The notes beneath the pieces were generated by a model. The model was given only the letters and a program-made list of their open reading frames with translations. It ran no database searches and was not told the DNA's origin. This document shows positions 8,490-16,771 of a DNA stretch of 64,000 nt, piece by piece. Source of the stretch: Halobaculum saliterrae (GTDB taxonomy: Archaea; Halobacteriota; Halobacteria; Halobacteriales; Haloferacaceae); assembly GCF_009831625.1 (NCBI RefSeq), contig NZ_WUUS01000002.1:372001-436000 (forward strand). The letters are read 5' to 3'. Numbering within the stretch: the stretch's first letter is position 1; every line of letters starts with the position of its first letter. The translations under genes were made by a program, and so were the position numbers.

Positions 8490-10397
8490 TTACGTGTACT
8501 TTTCGCGGAAGCGTCGATGCGCCGTCGACATGGATCGCTCGATCGATTCGCCGTCGGCGGGCGTGAACTCGATGAACCCCGGCGGTTCGGGGCTCTGCAG
8601 GTCGACCGACTCGAACAGGTCGGACTGGCGTCCGGCGAACCGCTCGACGTTGACGAGCACGTCCCGCGTCGCGACCGAGTCGGGGAGGTCCTCGAGTCGG
8701 AACTGGGCGATCCGGTCGTCGCCGTCGGCGCCGTCCTCGAACTCGCGAAACGCGTACAACACCCCGTCGACGACCTCCTCCGGCGATGCGACGCGAACGG
8801 ACTCCCGGCCGGTGCCGGACTCGACCGCGTCGGACCGGCCGGATCGGTCGGCCGTGTCGTCCGGCGATGTGTCGTGCGCGGCCCCGGCGTCCGTGGAGCC
8901 GCCCGCCTCGTCCGTCCCGTCGTCGTAGGTGAACGAGATCCGGTCGCCGCCGGCGGCGACCGTCGCGTCGAGGCCGTCGTATCCGGCCCGTATTGCGGGA
9001 ACGATCGCCTCGATGTACCCGTCGGGGATCTCCGCCGGGATCGAGACGGACGCGTGGCGAGCGTCGATGCTCGCCTCCAGCGTCGACAGCAACTCGGCGG
9101 TCGTCACGAGCGTAGCAGCCCCCTCGGCGGCCGACTCGGCTGTCGAGCGTGCCTCGTCGAACTGACACTCGTGGAGGGAGTCGCGCGCCCGGTCGAGTTC
9201 GGTCCGCACGTCGCGTGCGCCGTCGAGGTCCGGGTCGCGGCCGTCGACCAACACCTCGCCGAGCCGGTCACCGAACGGAACGTCCATCGAGTCGAGCTGT
9301 CCGTCGAGCGTGTCGAGTCTGTCCTCCGCAGTCGAGATCGCCTCGACGACAGGGGCCTCCCGCTCGCGGACGTGCGCACGGACGCGCTGTCGATGTTCGT
9401 CGACGGCCTCGACGGCCGTGGCGACGGCGCCGAACGAGTCGCCCGTCCGTGCCAGCGACTCGAGTTCCTCGTCCACGTGGTCGAGGTGGACGGCGTCCCC
9501 GCCGCCGGGGATCGACAGCTCCCGGTGGTTCGTCGGGAGGTTGACGGTCCGATAGCGCTCGCCGTACTCCGACCGGACGACGAACTCCCCGTACTCGGTT
9601 CGGATCCCGCTGGCGAGCGCCCCCTGGAACCCGTCGGCGAGCTCCTCGATCCGTGCGTCCGAGTCGAGACCCGCCAGCTCCGATTCGACGCCGGCGCGGG
9701 CCGCCCGGGCGGCCTCGCCGTCGGACATCGTCCGGATCTCCTCGATGTCGTCGTCGATCCCGTCCAGCCGGTCGCGGAACTCCTCGGCGCCGTCCCGGAC
9801 GTCGCGAACGCCGCCGGGGGCGACGTTCGAGAGCGTCTCGAGCCCCTCGAACCGGGCGTCGAAGGCGGCGTCGAACGCCGAGCGTTCGTTCGCGACCTCG
9901 GCCTCCAGCCGTCCGAGGTCGCCGCCGGTCTCCTCGAGCACGACCTCGTTCCACGGGTACGTCGCCACCGCGTACAGCTGGAGGGCGGCCGCACACACCG
10001 GGACTGCGTAGAACGCGCCGAGCTGGATGAGCGGGATGTCCGCGGAGGCCAGCGGCGCGTACACGCCGAAGAACAGCGCGAAGAACAGCACCGCCGACAG
10101 CGTGGCCGCGCCGTACGCGGCCTCGCGGTGCTCGACGATCAGCATCGCGCCGCCCTGAGCGCCCCATGCAAGCGCGATGAGCAGGAACAGCCCCATCACG
10201 ACCGCCGAGCTGTCCTTGAACACCACCGCCGCCTCGAACAGCACCGGGATCGACAACACCGGATCCGCGATGGGCGTGAGCCCCGCCGAGTTCGACGTGT
10301 AGCCGAACAGCGCCAACAACGTCTGCACGAGCGCGACCACGAGCGGGATACCCGCCGCACCCCACGCGACCGTTTGCCCGTGCGCGGTTCTAGACAT
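8490..10397 (-). CDS. multi-TM coiled-coil protein, first gene of tubulin-like operon
   Basis: 635 aa. The first 145 residues hold about five hydrophobic segments (near 10-32, 45-60, 64-86, 96-116, 122-146). The remaining 490 residues are an acidic, mainly helical cytoplasmic region with long stretches suited to coiled coils, and a basic C-terminus (HRRFREKYT). It is the first gene of the operon: a TATA-like box lies about 30 bp upstream, giving a near-leaderless mRNA. It probably provides the membrane platform to which the GTPases and soluble partners attach, but that is inferred from order and architecture only. No named family is recognised. Confidence 0.8.
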   Translation of the reverse strand: MSRTAHGQTVAWGAAGIPLVVALVQTLLALFGYTSNSAGLTPIADPVLSIPVLFEAAVVFKDSSAVVMGLFLLIALAWGAQGGAMLIVEHREAAYGAATLSAVLFFALFFGVYAPLASADIPLIQLGAFYAVPVCAAALQLYAVATYPWNEVVLEETGGDLGRLEAEVANERSAFDAAFDARFEGLETLSNVAPGGVRDVRDGAEEFRDRLDGIDDDIEEIRTMSDGEAARAARAGVESELAGLDSDARIEELADGFQGALASGIRTEYGEFVVRSEYGERYRTVNLPTNHRELSIPGGGDAVHLDHVDEELESLARTGDSFGAVATAVEAVDEHRQRVRAHVREREAPVVEAISTAEDRLDTLDGQLDSMDVPFGDRLGEVLVDGRDPDLDGARDVRTELDRARDSLHECQFDEARSTAESAAEGAATLVTTAELLSTLEASIDARHASVSIPAEIPDGYIEAIVPAIRAGYDGLDATVAAGGDRISFTYDDGTDEAGGSTDAGAAHDTSPDDTADRSGRSDAVESGTGRESVRVASPEEVVDGVLYAFREFEDGADGDDRIAQFRLEDLPDSVATRDVLVNVERFAGRQSDLFESVDLQSPEPPGFIEFTPADGESIERSMSTAHRRFREKYT

Positions 10398-10423
10398 GTA
10401 CTACCTGCCACACACGGGCACAT

Positions 10424-10431
10424 GTATAAAA
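10424..10431 (-). promoter_or_regulatory. TATA-like box of the tubulin-like operon
   Basis: The minus strand reads TTTTATAC centred about 31 bp before the ATG at 10397, in an otherwise AT-enriched stretch (10398-10460). This is the expected position for a haloarchaeal promoter driving a transcript with only a few untranslated bases. The rest of the 296-bp gap to the divergent gene shows nothing else I can name. Confidence 0.6.
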
Positions 10432-10693
10432 CAGTTGACCGTATTTTTCATATATGAGAGTCGAGGAGAAACCGAGTCGTTCCGAACACCTCGACGGACA
10501 CGGGAATGCCGGCCGAGTAGGCGTGTCCTACCGGGATCGTTCGCGATAGCGGAACGGCTCCGATACGCTCGTGTCATCGACTGGCGATCCGGGATGAATG
10601 TTATGTAATTTCGTTCACATCGTCCGCCGATGCCAGTCAGGACCGGTGTTCGAGAGTCGGGGTCGAGATCCGAGACGGAGGCGGAGGACACCC

Positions 10694-11143
10694 GTGAGTA
10701 GCAGTCCGATCAACCGTGCGATCACCGACGAGTTCGACGTCCGACTCGTCGCGATCGCGGACGACGTCGAGACGGGCGGCGGGGGGTTCATGGAGGACGA
10801 CGACCCCGGAACGGCGACGGTGCTGTTCTTCGAGGTGGAGAACGTCGGCGACGAGCCCGTCGAGTGGTGGTACGACGAACACGACGTGCTCGACGAGGAC
10901 CGATTCCAGTACGCCACCGACGACTCGATCGGTGCCGGGTTCGGGGGACCACACGCCGTCGGCTGGCTCCCGCCGCACTGGTACGCGAAGATCCGGATCA
11001 GGCCGGGCGCCCGTGCGAGGTGCGTCACCGCCGTCTCCGAGTTCCCGTCGGACGCGACGATCGATCGCCTGTACTACGAGTACGGCGAGGTCGAGTACGA
11101 ACTGGCCGTCGACCGCGCGGAACTCGACTCGCCGCCTGTCTGA
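10694..11143 (+). CDS. hypothetical beta-sandwich-like protein
   Basis: 149 aa, soluble and acidic. The centre (FFEVENVGDEPVEW, then a Gly/Pro/His-rich loop GFGGPHAVGWLPPHW, then KIRIRPGARARCVTAV) has the look of an immunoglobulin-like fold with alternating strands. I chose the GTG start because a GGAGG ribosome-binding site lies 6 bp upstream and the acidic composition begins there; the longer in-frame reading is Arg-rich and untypical. It is transcribed divergently from the tubulin-like operon. Function unknown. Confidence 0.65.
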   Translation: MSSSPINRAITDEFDVRLVAIADDVETGGGGFMEDDDPGTATVLFFEVENVGDEPVEWWYDEHDVLDEDRFQYATDDSIGAGFGGPHAVGWLPPHWYAKIRIRPGARARCVTAVSEFPSDATIDRLYYEYGEVEYELAVDRAELDSPPV

Positions 11144-11338
11144 GTTCGGTCGACGGTCGCGACCCGCATCGACGCGGTCGTGGTGTCGGCGGTGTTGACA
11201 GTGTCGGTCGTCCGTCGATGGTTCACCGCGGGACACGGCAGGGTCTCGGTTGTTCCAGCCGTCAGGGCCGCTATTGTACCGACCTCCGGAGCCACGGGGA
11301 CACCTGCCGCCGGCGCGGGCCCACGCACCGGGACCGGA

Positions 11339-11641
11339 CTACTCGGAGGACCCTCGACCGGTCGACCCCGCCCCGTCGCGATCGAGCAGCGGGGTGTCGG
11401 GGTTCGCACAGCCGTCACGACCGCACACGCCGGCGTCGTCGCCGGCGCGCTCGACGCCCGGCGAGATCCCGCCGATGTACCAATCGAGCCCGTGGTCCGT
11501 CTCGCGTTCGTGGTCGTCCAGAGCCGTTCGTGCGGCCCGAAGCGACCCGAACGACTCCTCGTAGGAGCAGTCGTCGCAGCGGACGAGGACGCCGGTAGAC
11601 ATATCGAACCCATGACCCTCCAGATCCGTAAGTCGCACCAT
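11339..11641 (-). CDS. small zinc-binding protein (haloarchaeal hypothetical)
   Basis: 100 aa. The N-terminal half has CDDCSYEE followed by a helix with H...H (DDHERETDH), a C2-H2 arrangement typical of small haloarchaeal zinc-finger proteins. A second CxxxxC (CGRDGC) lies near residue 73, then a disordered Ser/Gly tail. The start may be MVRLTDLEGH or the internal MSTGVLVRC (11602). It is divergent from the MoCF-domain gene, with about 80 bp between. Such proteins probably mediate protein or nucleic-acid contacts; no specific role can be given. Confidence 0.65.
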   Translation of the reverse strand: MVRLTDLEGHGFDMSTGVLVRCDDCSYEESFGSLRAARTALDDHERETDHGLDWYIGGISPGVERAGDDAGVCGRDGCANPDTPLLDRDGAGSTGRGSSE

Positions 11642-11721
11642 CGGCGTCGCTCCGTGCCCCGCGGGCGTCGTCGACGTGTCCGTCGGGGAGCTTTTGTCGA
11701 CCGACTGCCTCGGTGCGTTCG

Positions 11722-12456
11722 ATGGACGTTGCCATCGTCACCGTCGGCGACGAGGTGCTCGCCGGGGAGACGACGAACACGAACGCCTCGTGGCTGGCCG
11801 GCGAGATCGCCGCTCGCGGCGGCCGGGTCCGACGGATACTCACGATGCCCGACGATCGGGCTGCGATAGCCGAGCGAGTGGGCGCGTGGAGCGACGCCTA
11901 CGACGGGGTGATCGTCACCGGCGGGCTCGGCGGCACGCACGACGACGTAACGGCGGACGCGATCGCCGACGCCTTCGAACGCGAGTTGGCCGTCCGCGAG
12001 GAGGTGCGGTCGGCCGTCGTCGAGACGGTCGCCGCCTACCGAGACGCGAACCCCGACCTCGTCGAGGCGCACGAGTTGGACATCGACGTGACCGCGTGGG
12101 CGTCGCTCCCGGCGGGCGCGCGCTACGTCCCGAACGACGAGGGGCTGTGTCCGGGATTCGTCCTCGGCAACGTGTACGCGATGCCGGGCGTGCCGAGCGA
12201 GGTGCGGGCGATCTTCGGGCGCGTCGCCGACGAGTTCGCCGGCGACGGGGTGGCACGGACGCTGTACACCCCACAGCCGGAGGGGTCGATGGTCGACACC
12301 CTCGACCGTGCGCGCGATCGCTTCGACGCCGCTGTCGGGAGCTACCCGGACACCGAGGGCCACAACCGGCTGACCGTCCGCGGCGACGACGCGGACGCCG
12401 TGGAGGAGGCGATCGGCTGGCTCGCCGAGCGCGTCGAGACGGTCGACCCGGAGTGA
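11722..12456 (+). CDS. MoCF/CinA-like molybdopterin-binding domain protein
   Basis: 244 aa. It has the MoaB/Mog/CinA N-terminal fold: VAIVTVGDEVLAGETTNTN at the start, VIVTGGLGGTHDD (the TGGLGPTxDD motif of the family, here GGTHDD) and MPGVPSEVRAIF (cf. PGVPxEM). The C-terminal amidase part of bacterial CinA is absent, as in most archaeal homologues. The start at MDVAIV was preferred over a GTG 9 bp upstream because an AT-rich promoter-like element (GCTTTTGT) sits about 28 bp before it. Family members bind molybdopterin or act in nicotinamide-nucleotide recycling; which applies here cannot be told. Confidence 0.88.
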   Translation: MDVAIVTVGDEVLAGETTNTNASWLAGEIAARGGRVRRILTMPDDRAAIAERVGAWSDAYDGVIVTGGLGGTHDDVTADAIADAFERELAVREEVRSAVVETVAAYRDANPDLVEAHELDIDVTAWASLPAGARYVPNDEGLCPGFVLGNVYAMPGVPSEVRAIFGRVADEFAGDGVARTLYTPQPEGSMVDTLDRARDRFDAAVGSYPDTEGHNRLTVRGDDADAVEEAIGWLAERVETVDPE

Positions 12457-12568
12457 GCCGAGGAGAGTCGGTTCGGGCGCCCCGGCCTCCAAACCGTCAG
12501 CTCCGACCCCGGCCCGGTTACACTCACGTCAGCGCGTGTTCAAGTCGCTCCAGCCCGTGGATGGTGTA

Positions 12569-13573
12569 ATGACAACCGTCACGCCCACCCCGGGAATCCA
12601 CCACGTCACTTGCGTCGCCGGCGACCCACAGCGGAACATGGACTTCTGGGCCGAGACGCTCGGCCTCCGACTCGTGAAGCGGTCCATCAACCAGGACGAC
12701 CCCGGCACGTACCACTTCTTCTTCGCCGACGCGGAGGGGACCCCCGGAACCAGCATGACGTTCTTCCCCTGGGAGAATCTCTCGCAAGGGAAGGTCGGCT
12801 CCGGCCAGGTGTCGCGAACCGCGTTCCGCGTGCCCGAGGGGAGCCTCGACTACTGGGAGGAGCGCTTCGACGAGCACGGCGTCGACTACGACGATCGCGT
12901 CGACCGCTTCGGCGAGACGGTCCTGCCGTTCCGCGACCCCGACGACCTTCCGGTCGAGCTGGTCGAGGTCGAGGTCCCGGACGACGACCCGACGGTCCCG
13001 TGGACCGAGTTCGTTCCCGCCGAACACGCGATCCGCGGCTTCCACTCGGTCACGCTGTGGCTCGCGAACCCCGACGCGACGATGGACCTGCTGCGGACGA
13101 TGGGGCTGGAGGAGGTCGCGACCGAGGAGTCGCCGGGCGACACGCCGGGCGACGAGCGAACCCGGTTCGCGGCCGCCGGCCCGGTCGGCACGTATGTCGA
13201 CGTGCTGCCGACGGTGCAGGCGGGACGACAGGGCCACGGCACCGTGCACCACGTCGCCTTCCAGACGCCCACCGACGACGACCAGTCCGCGATGCGTTCG
13301 GCCGTCCAGCAGGAGGGGCTGCGTCCGACCCAGCAGATCGACCGCCACTGGTTCCGCTCGGTGTACTTCCGGGAGCACAACGGCGTGCTGTTCGAGCTCG
13401 CGACGAGCGAGCCGGGCTACGACAGCGACGAGCCGCTCGAGGACCTCGGCGGCAGGCTGGTGCTGCCGGGGGAGTTCGAGGGCCGCCGCGAGGAGATAGA
13501 GTCACAGCTCACGGACGTGACGGTCCCGCGAGCCGAGGCGGCGGAGCCGGCCGAAGGTGAGGCCGACGACTGA
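12569..13573 (+). CDS. VOC-family ring-cleaving dioxygenase-like protein
   Basis: 334 aa with two tandem glyoxalase/VOC modules (about 8-140 and 153-290). Metal-ligand candidates are the His of GIHHVTCVAGD near the N-terminus, a His in the mid segment GTVHHVAFQTP, and the Glu of GVLFELATSEPG, the usual His-His-Glu facial triad. Proteins of this type are generally annotated as ring-cleaving dioxygenases, often with unproven substrates. The start is MTTVTPTPG; an ATG-like extension 33 bp upstream is less likely. No catabolic neighbours indicate the aromatic substrate. Confidence 0.85.
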   Translation: MTTVTPTPGIHHVTCVAGDPQRNMDFWAETLGLRLVKRSINQDDPGTYHFFFADAEGTPGTSMTFFPWENLSQGKVGSGQVSRTAFRVPEGSLDYWEERFDEHGVDYDDRVDRFGETVLPFRDPDDLPVELVEVEVPDDDPTVPWTEFVPAEHAIRGFHSVTLWLANPDATMDLLRTMGLEEVATEESPGDTPGDERTRFAAAGPVGTYVDVLPTVQAGRQGHGTVHHVAFQTPTDDDQSAMRSAVQQEGLRPTQQIDRHWFRSVYFREHNGVLFELATSEPGYDSDEPLEDLGGRLVLPGEFEGRREEIESQLTDVTVPRAEAAEPAEGEADD

Positions 13574-13596
13574 CGAACGCCGGGCCGTACCTCCAC

Positions 13597-14349
13597 TCAG
13601 AATCCGCCGTAGCGGAGGTACACCATGTCGGCGATAAGCAACAGCTGAAATAGTCCCTGCACGAGCCCCAAATTCGCGTTCTGCTGGCCGATCGCCGATA
13701 TGACGGCCGGGTCCGGTTCGGCGGAGATCATCTGCTTGTACATCCGGATCTCCCCGGGCAGCAGGAATCCGAACCCCTGGACCGACAGCACCGTCACGAT
13801 CCCGAGCGCGACCGCGATCACGGGGGTCGTCATCCGGAACCCGCCGATCGTCGTCGCGACCCACGCCAGCGACCCGACGGTCCCGACCACGAAGGCCGCC
13901 TGCCAGCGACGGTCGCCGAAGACGTTCATCCGATAGCCGAACAGCAGGAGGATCGGGATCACGTTCGCGGCGGTGAACAGCGGGAGCCACGAGTCCGCGT
14001 GGGGAAACACGCCGACCCGCTGCGCGAGCGTGATCCCGCCCGCGATCGTCGTGAACGCCAACGCCGGAAGGAGGAACGCCGTCTTCGGGGTCAGTCGCTC
14101 GAACACCGCCGCGCTTTGCTCCTCGTCGAGGCCGCCGACGACCGGACCGAGCACGGCGCCGATAAAGATGTCCGTTCCCGTCCACATGAGCCCCGCCATC
14201 ACGTGCACGTAGGTGTGGATCTGGACCGAGGCTCCGGTGAGCGCGTAGCCGAGCGCGAGCAACGGAACCGCCACGACTGCGACCGCGAACGCTGGGTTCC
14301 CGCGCCGTGCCAGTCCCCCGATCGTCCCTCGAACCGATGTCGTCGACAT
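13597..14349 (-). CDS. seven-TM predicted integral membrane protein
   Basis: 250 aa with about seven hydrophobic helices. The second contains HTYVHVMAGLMWTGTDIF, whose two histidines and aromatic residues resemble heme- or copper-linked membrane proteins of the DUF2269/CopD-like type. The start MSTTSVRG was chosen because ATAAACG lies about 30 bp upstream on the minus strand, giving a leaderless transcript; a Met ten residues earlier is unlikely. It is convergent with the VOC gene with a 23-bp gap. Function unknown; a heme- or metal-containing membrane protein is only a guess. Confidence 0.75.
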   Translation of the reverse strand: MSTTSVRGTIGGLARRGNPAFAVAVVAVPLLALGYALTGASVQIHTYVHVMAGLMWTGTDIFIGAVLGPVVGGLDEEQSAAVFERLTPKTAFLLPALAFTTIAGGITLAQRVGVFPHADSWLPLFTAANVIPILLLFGYRMNVFGDRRWQAAFVVGTVGSLAWVATTIGGFRMTTPVIAVALGIVTVLSVQGFGFLLPGEIRMYKQMISAEPDPAVISAIGQQNANLGLVQGLFQLLLIADMVYLRYGGF

Positions 14350-14451
14350 GTCGTTTCGGGGACGTGCGACCGGCGACATAAACGTGTCTCCGATTCGACA
14401 GCTGTCGCGTGCTGTCCGCCGGTCACTCGGACCGACGGATCACGACCGTCG

Positions 14452-14661
14452 CTACTCCTCGACCGTCACGGTGCCGTCGTCGCCGACGGTGACGATGTAT
14501 CCCCGATACCGAAACGTGACGTACCCTGACGTGTCGCGGAGAACCGCCGTCAGCGCGTCCGGGTCGACGACGGCCGAGAGTGGGGGTTCGAGTTGTTCGG
14601 GTGCGGTGTCGTCCCGCTCGGCGATCGTTTTGACGATCTCGTGAACAGTCTCGGAAGCCAA
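14452..14661 (-). CDS. stand-alone HalOD1 output-domain protein
   Basis: About 69 aa matching the haloarchaeal output domain 1 pattern: a helix (VHEIVKTIAERDDTAPEQL), PPLSAVVDPDALTAVL, then a beta hairpin ending in GYIVTVGDDGTVTVEE. HalOD1 is usually found fused to signalling proteins or alone and is thought to be an output or interaction module. The start is uncertain: no ATG lies at the expected place, so I used the TTG before ASETVHEI. It is divergent from the recombinase gene. Confidence 0.65.
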   Translation of the reverse strand: MASETVHEIVKTIAERDDTAPEQLEPPLSAVVDPDALTAVLRDTSGYVTFRYRGYIVTVGDDGTVTVEE

Positions 14662-14802
14662 GTTAGTGTAGAAGACAAGGAACACGTAGGCAAGAGTCTT
14701 GTCGTGTCGGGTGTCAGGCTCGCGGAACAGTCGTTCGGGGGACCGTTGTCGTTCGCCGCGTGCGGGGGAGTTATGACGCCGGGAGCGTCTATGTTCCCGT
14801 AG

Positions 14803-15948
14803 ATGAGCCCGAAGCCGGATCGGACGGGCGTCCCGGCGGACGTTGGAGCGACCACCCCGCTCGAGGACGCGCTTTCGGCGTTCGTCGCCCACGTGAGCAA
14901 GGGCGACTCGGGTCGCCACCGGGGCGAGGTGGAGCGCGTCGTCGGCGACTTCGTCGATCTCGCGGGCGACCGCGGCGTCTCGACGGCCAGTGATCTCTCG
15001 GACAGACTGCTCGAGGCGTACGCCGCCCACCTCGCGCGCCGGGCGTGGGCCAGAGAGGACGATCCCGACGAGGGGATCACGGGGCGAACGGCCCGTCAGT
15101 ATTACGCGCTGGTCCGTTCGTTCTGTACGTACCTCCACGAACGCGACGCCCTCGAGACCAACCCGGCGAAGTCGACGGTCGCGACGGACGCGCTCCCCGA
15201 TCGGTCGGTCGGCGTTCGCGACGACGACCGCGAGCAGTTCTGGAGCGCGGGCACCCGCGAGGCGATCGTCCGCTGGACTGACTGGCGCGCCGAGGACGCC
15301 ATCGATCACGGGTGGCTGGACCCGGCTCGGGCGGCACGGGACCGGGCGCTCGTCGCCGTACTCGCGTACTCGGGCGCTCGCGGTGCCGAACTGTTTCGCG
15401 ACCCCCAGAACGACCGACGCGGCGGGCTCCGGTGGCGCCACGTGGACCTCGACGGAGGGACGCTCCGAGTGTACGGCAAGACTCAGGAGTGGCAGCGGAC
15501 GCCACTGATGGAGCCCGGGATCGGACGCCTTCGGGCACACTATCGACGCCAGGATCCGCCGAGCAAGGAGTGGCCGGTCTTTCCGACCGGCCACCTCCCG
15601 AGCCTCTACCGGCTCGTTCGGGAGGCCGACGGTGTCGACGCCGAACCGACGAAGGACACCGTCCGGGAACTCCTGCGCGAACACGACCTCGTCCCGCCGG
15701 CGATCTCAACGGCGGGCGCGCGAACGCTCCTGGAGCGCCTCTCCGCCGAGAGCGGCGTCACCGAGGACGGCGAGGCGCTGCTCCCGCACGGCGCGCGGCG
15801 CGGCCTCGGCGACGAACTGTACGACACGAGCGCCGAACTCGCCCAGGAGGTGCTTCGCCACCAGTCGGTGGAGACGACGCACGCGAGCTATCGCGACGAC
15901 GACGTCGAGCGTCTCCGCGAGGCCGCGGAGGGAGCGCTCGACTCGTAG
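14803..15948 (+). CDS. tyrosine recombinase/integrase
   Basis: 381 aa with the two-domain layout of phage-type integrases. The N-terminal SAM-like core-binding region (about 20-125) has the pattern LSAFVAHVSKG...YYALVRSFCTYLHE. The catalytic part has the first Arg in YSGARGAELF, a His-x-x-Arg in PHGARRGLGDEL, and the final HQSVETTHASY with catalytic His and Tyr. All key residues appear intact. The ATG has a TATA-like GTTATG about 28 bp before it. It sits apart from any recognisable att site or tRNA, so it may be a chromosomal XerA-like protein, although the length and lack of phage neighbours leave an island integrase possible. Confidence 0.88.
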   Translation: MSPKPDRTGVPADVGATTPLEDALSAFVAHVSKGDSGRHRGEVERVVGDFVDLAGDRGVSTASDLSDRLLEAYAAHLARRAWAREDDPDEGITGRTARQYYALVRSFCTYLHERDALETNPAKSTVATDALPDRSVGVRDDDREQFWSAGTREAIVRWTDWRAEDAIDHGWLDPARAARDRALVAVLAYSGARGAELFRDPQNDRRGGLRWRHVDLDGGTLRVYGKTQEWQRTPLMEPGIGRLRAHYRRQDPPSKEWPVFPTGHLPSLYRLVREADGVDAEPTKDTVRELLREHDLVPPAISTAGARTLLERLSAESGVTEDGEALLPHGARRGLGDELYDTSAELAQEVLRHQSVETTHASYRDDDVERLREAAEGALDS

Positions 15949-16137
15949 CCGTGTCCGTCGAGTTCTGGAGCCACGGTGACCCCCAGCGATCTTCAGAACA
16001 GACGCAGTCGGAGGTCGCTCCCGGCTTCCGGGGATGAAGACGGCATCGCTCCGGCCGGTACCCGGTTCGGTCACAGGAGTCGCCGCGACGACGGGACCGA
16101 CTCGATGTCGGACGTCTGATCGCCGGCCAGCCACGAG

Positions 16138-16545
16138 TTACGCTGTCGCCAACCAGTCCTTCGCTTCCTCCTCGGTCGAGAAGACTCTGAACTCGTAATC
16201 CGGGTGGATGGCGCTCATGTTCTCCTCCACGTTTTCCATCTCCATGGCGGCGATCGTCGATTCACCGTAGACGCCGGCGCCACGGCGGACCCCGTGTTCG
16301 ACGAGTTGGAGCACCCAGTTCTCCGCGAGCCACTCCTTGTCGGCATCGTCGTGGGCGGTGATCTCCCGCGTGTCATCGATGTACTTCTCGGCGCCACGGT
16401 CGGCAATGATCTCCATGAACCGGCGCGAGTACTCTCGGAACTCGTCGCCGGCGACGAACCGCTTCCATTTGAAGACCGGGAGGTCCAGATTCGAGTCCCA
16501 TTTCACCGTATAGGCGTCCTCGGTTCCCAGTGTTCGCACCGACAT
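16138..16545 (-). CDS. STAS/SpoIIAA-like protein
   Basis: 135 aa with the alternating beta/alpha pattern of SpoIIAA-like (STAS-fold) proteins: a strand pair (YTVKWDSNLDLPVFKWKRF), an amphipathic helix (EFREYSRRFMEIIADRG), AEKYIDDTREITA and a C-terminal EFRVFSTEEEAKDWLAT segment. These usually act as small sensory or regulatory modules. It has its own promoter region (226-bp gap upstream to the divergent aldo/keto reductase). No partner kinase is nearby. Confidence 0.75.
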   Translation of the reverse strand: MSVRTLGTEDAYTVKWDSNLDLPVFKWKRFVAGDEFREYSRRFMEIIADRGAEKYIDDTREITAHDDADKEWLAENWVLQLVEHGVRRGAGVYGESTIAAMEMENVEENMSAIHPDYEFRVFSTEEEAKDWLATA

Positions 16546-16771
16546 ACGCTATCACTCTATCGGAAACTGACCCAAAACGCTGTGTGAACGATTGTCAATG
16601 TCGATAACTCGGGGCGTTCGTCGTGAGCGAGACGATGCGATGAGTTCGGCCGCCCGGCGAGCTACCGATGGGGGATCCGTTGAATCGAGTCACACGTAGT
16701 AGTGGCAGGTCCCCGTTCGTCGCGTGCCGCATGCTGAACCCTTTTCACTCGAAGCGACGAACCTGCTCTCG

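Noticed and set aside
14662-15684. Long minus-strand reading upstream of the HalOD1 domain
   Set aside because: Antisense to the tyrosine recombinase, whose catalytic motifs are intact on the plus strand.
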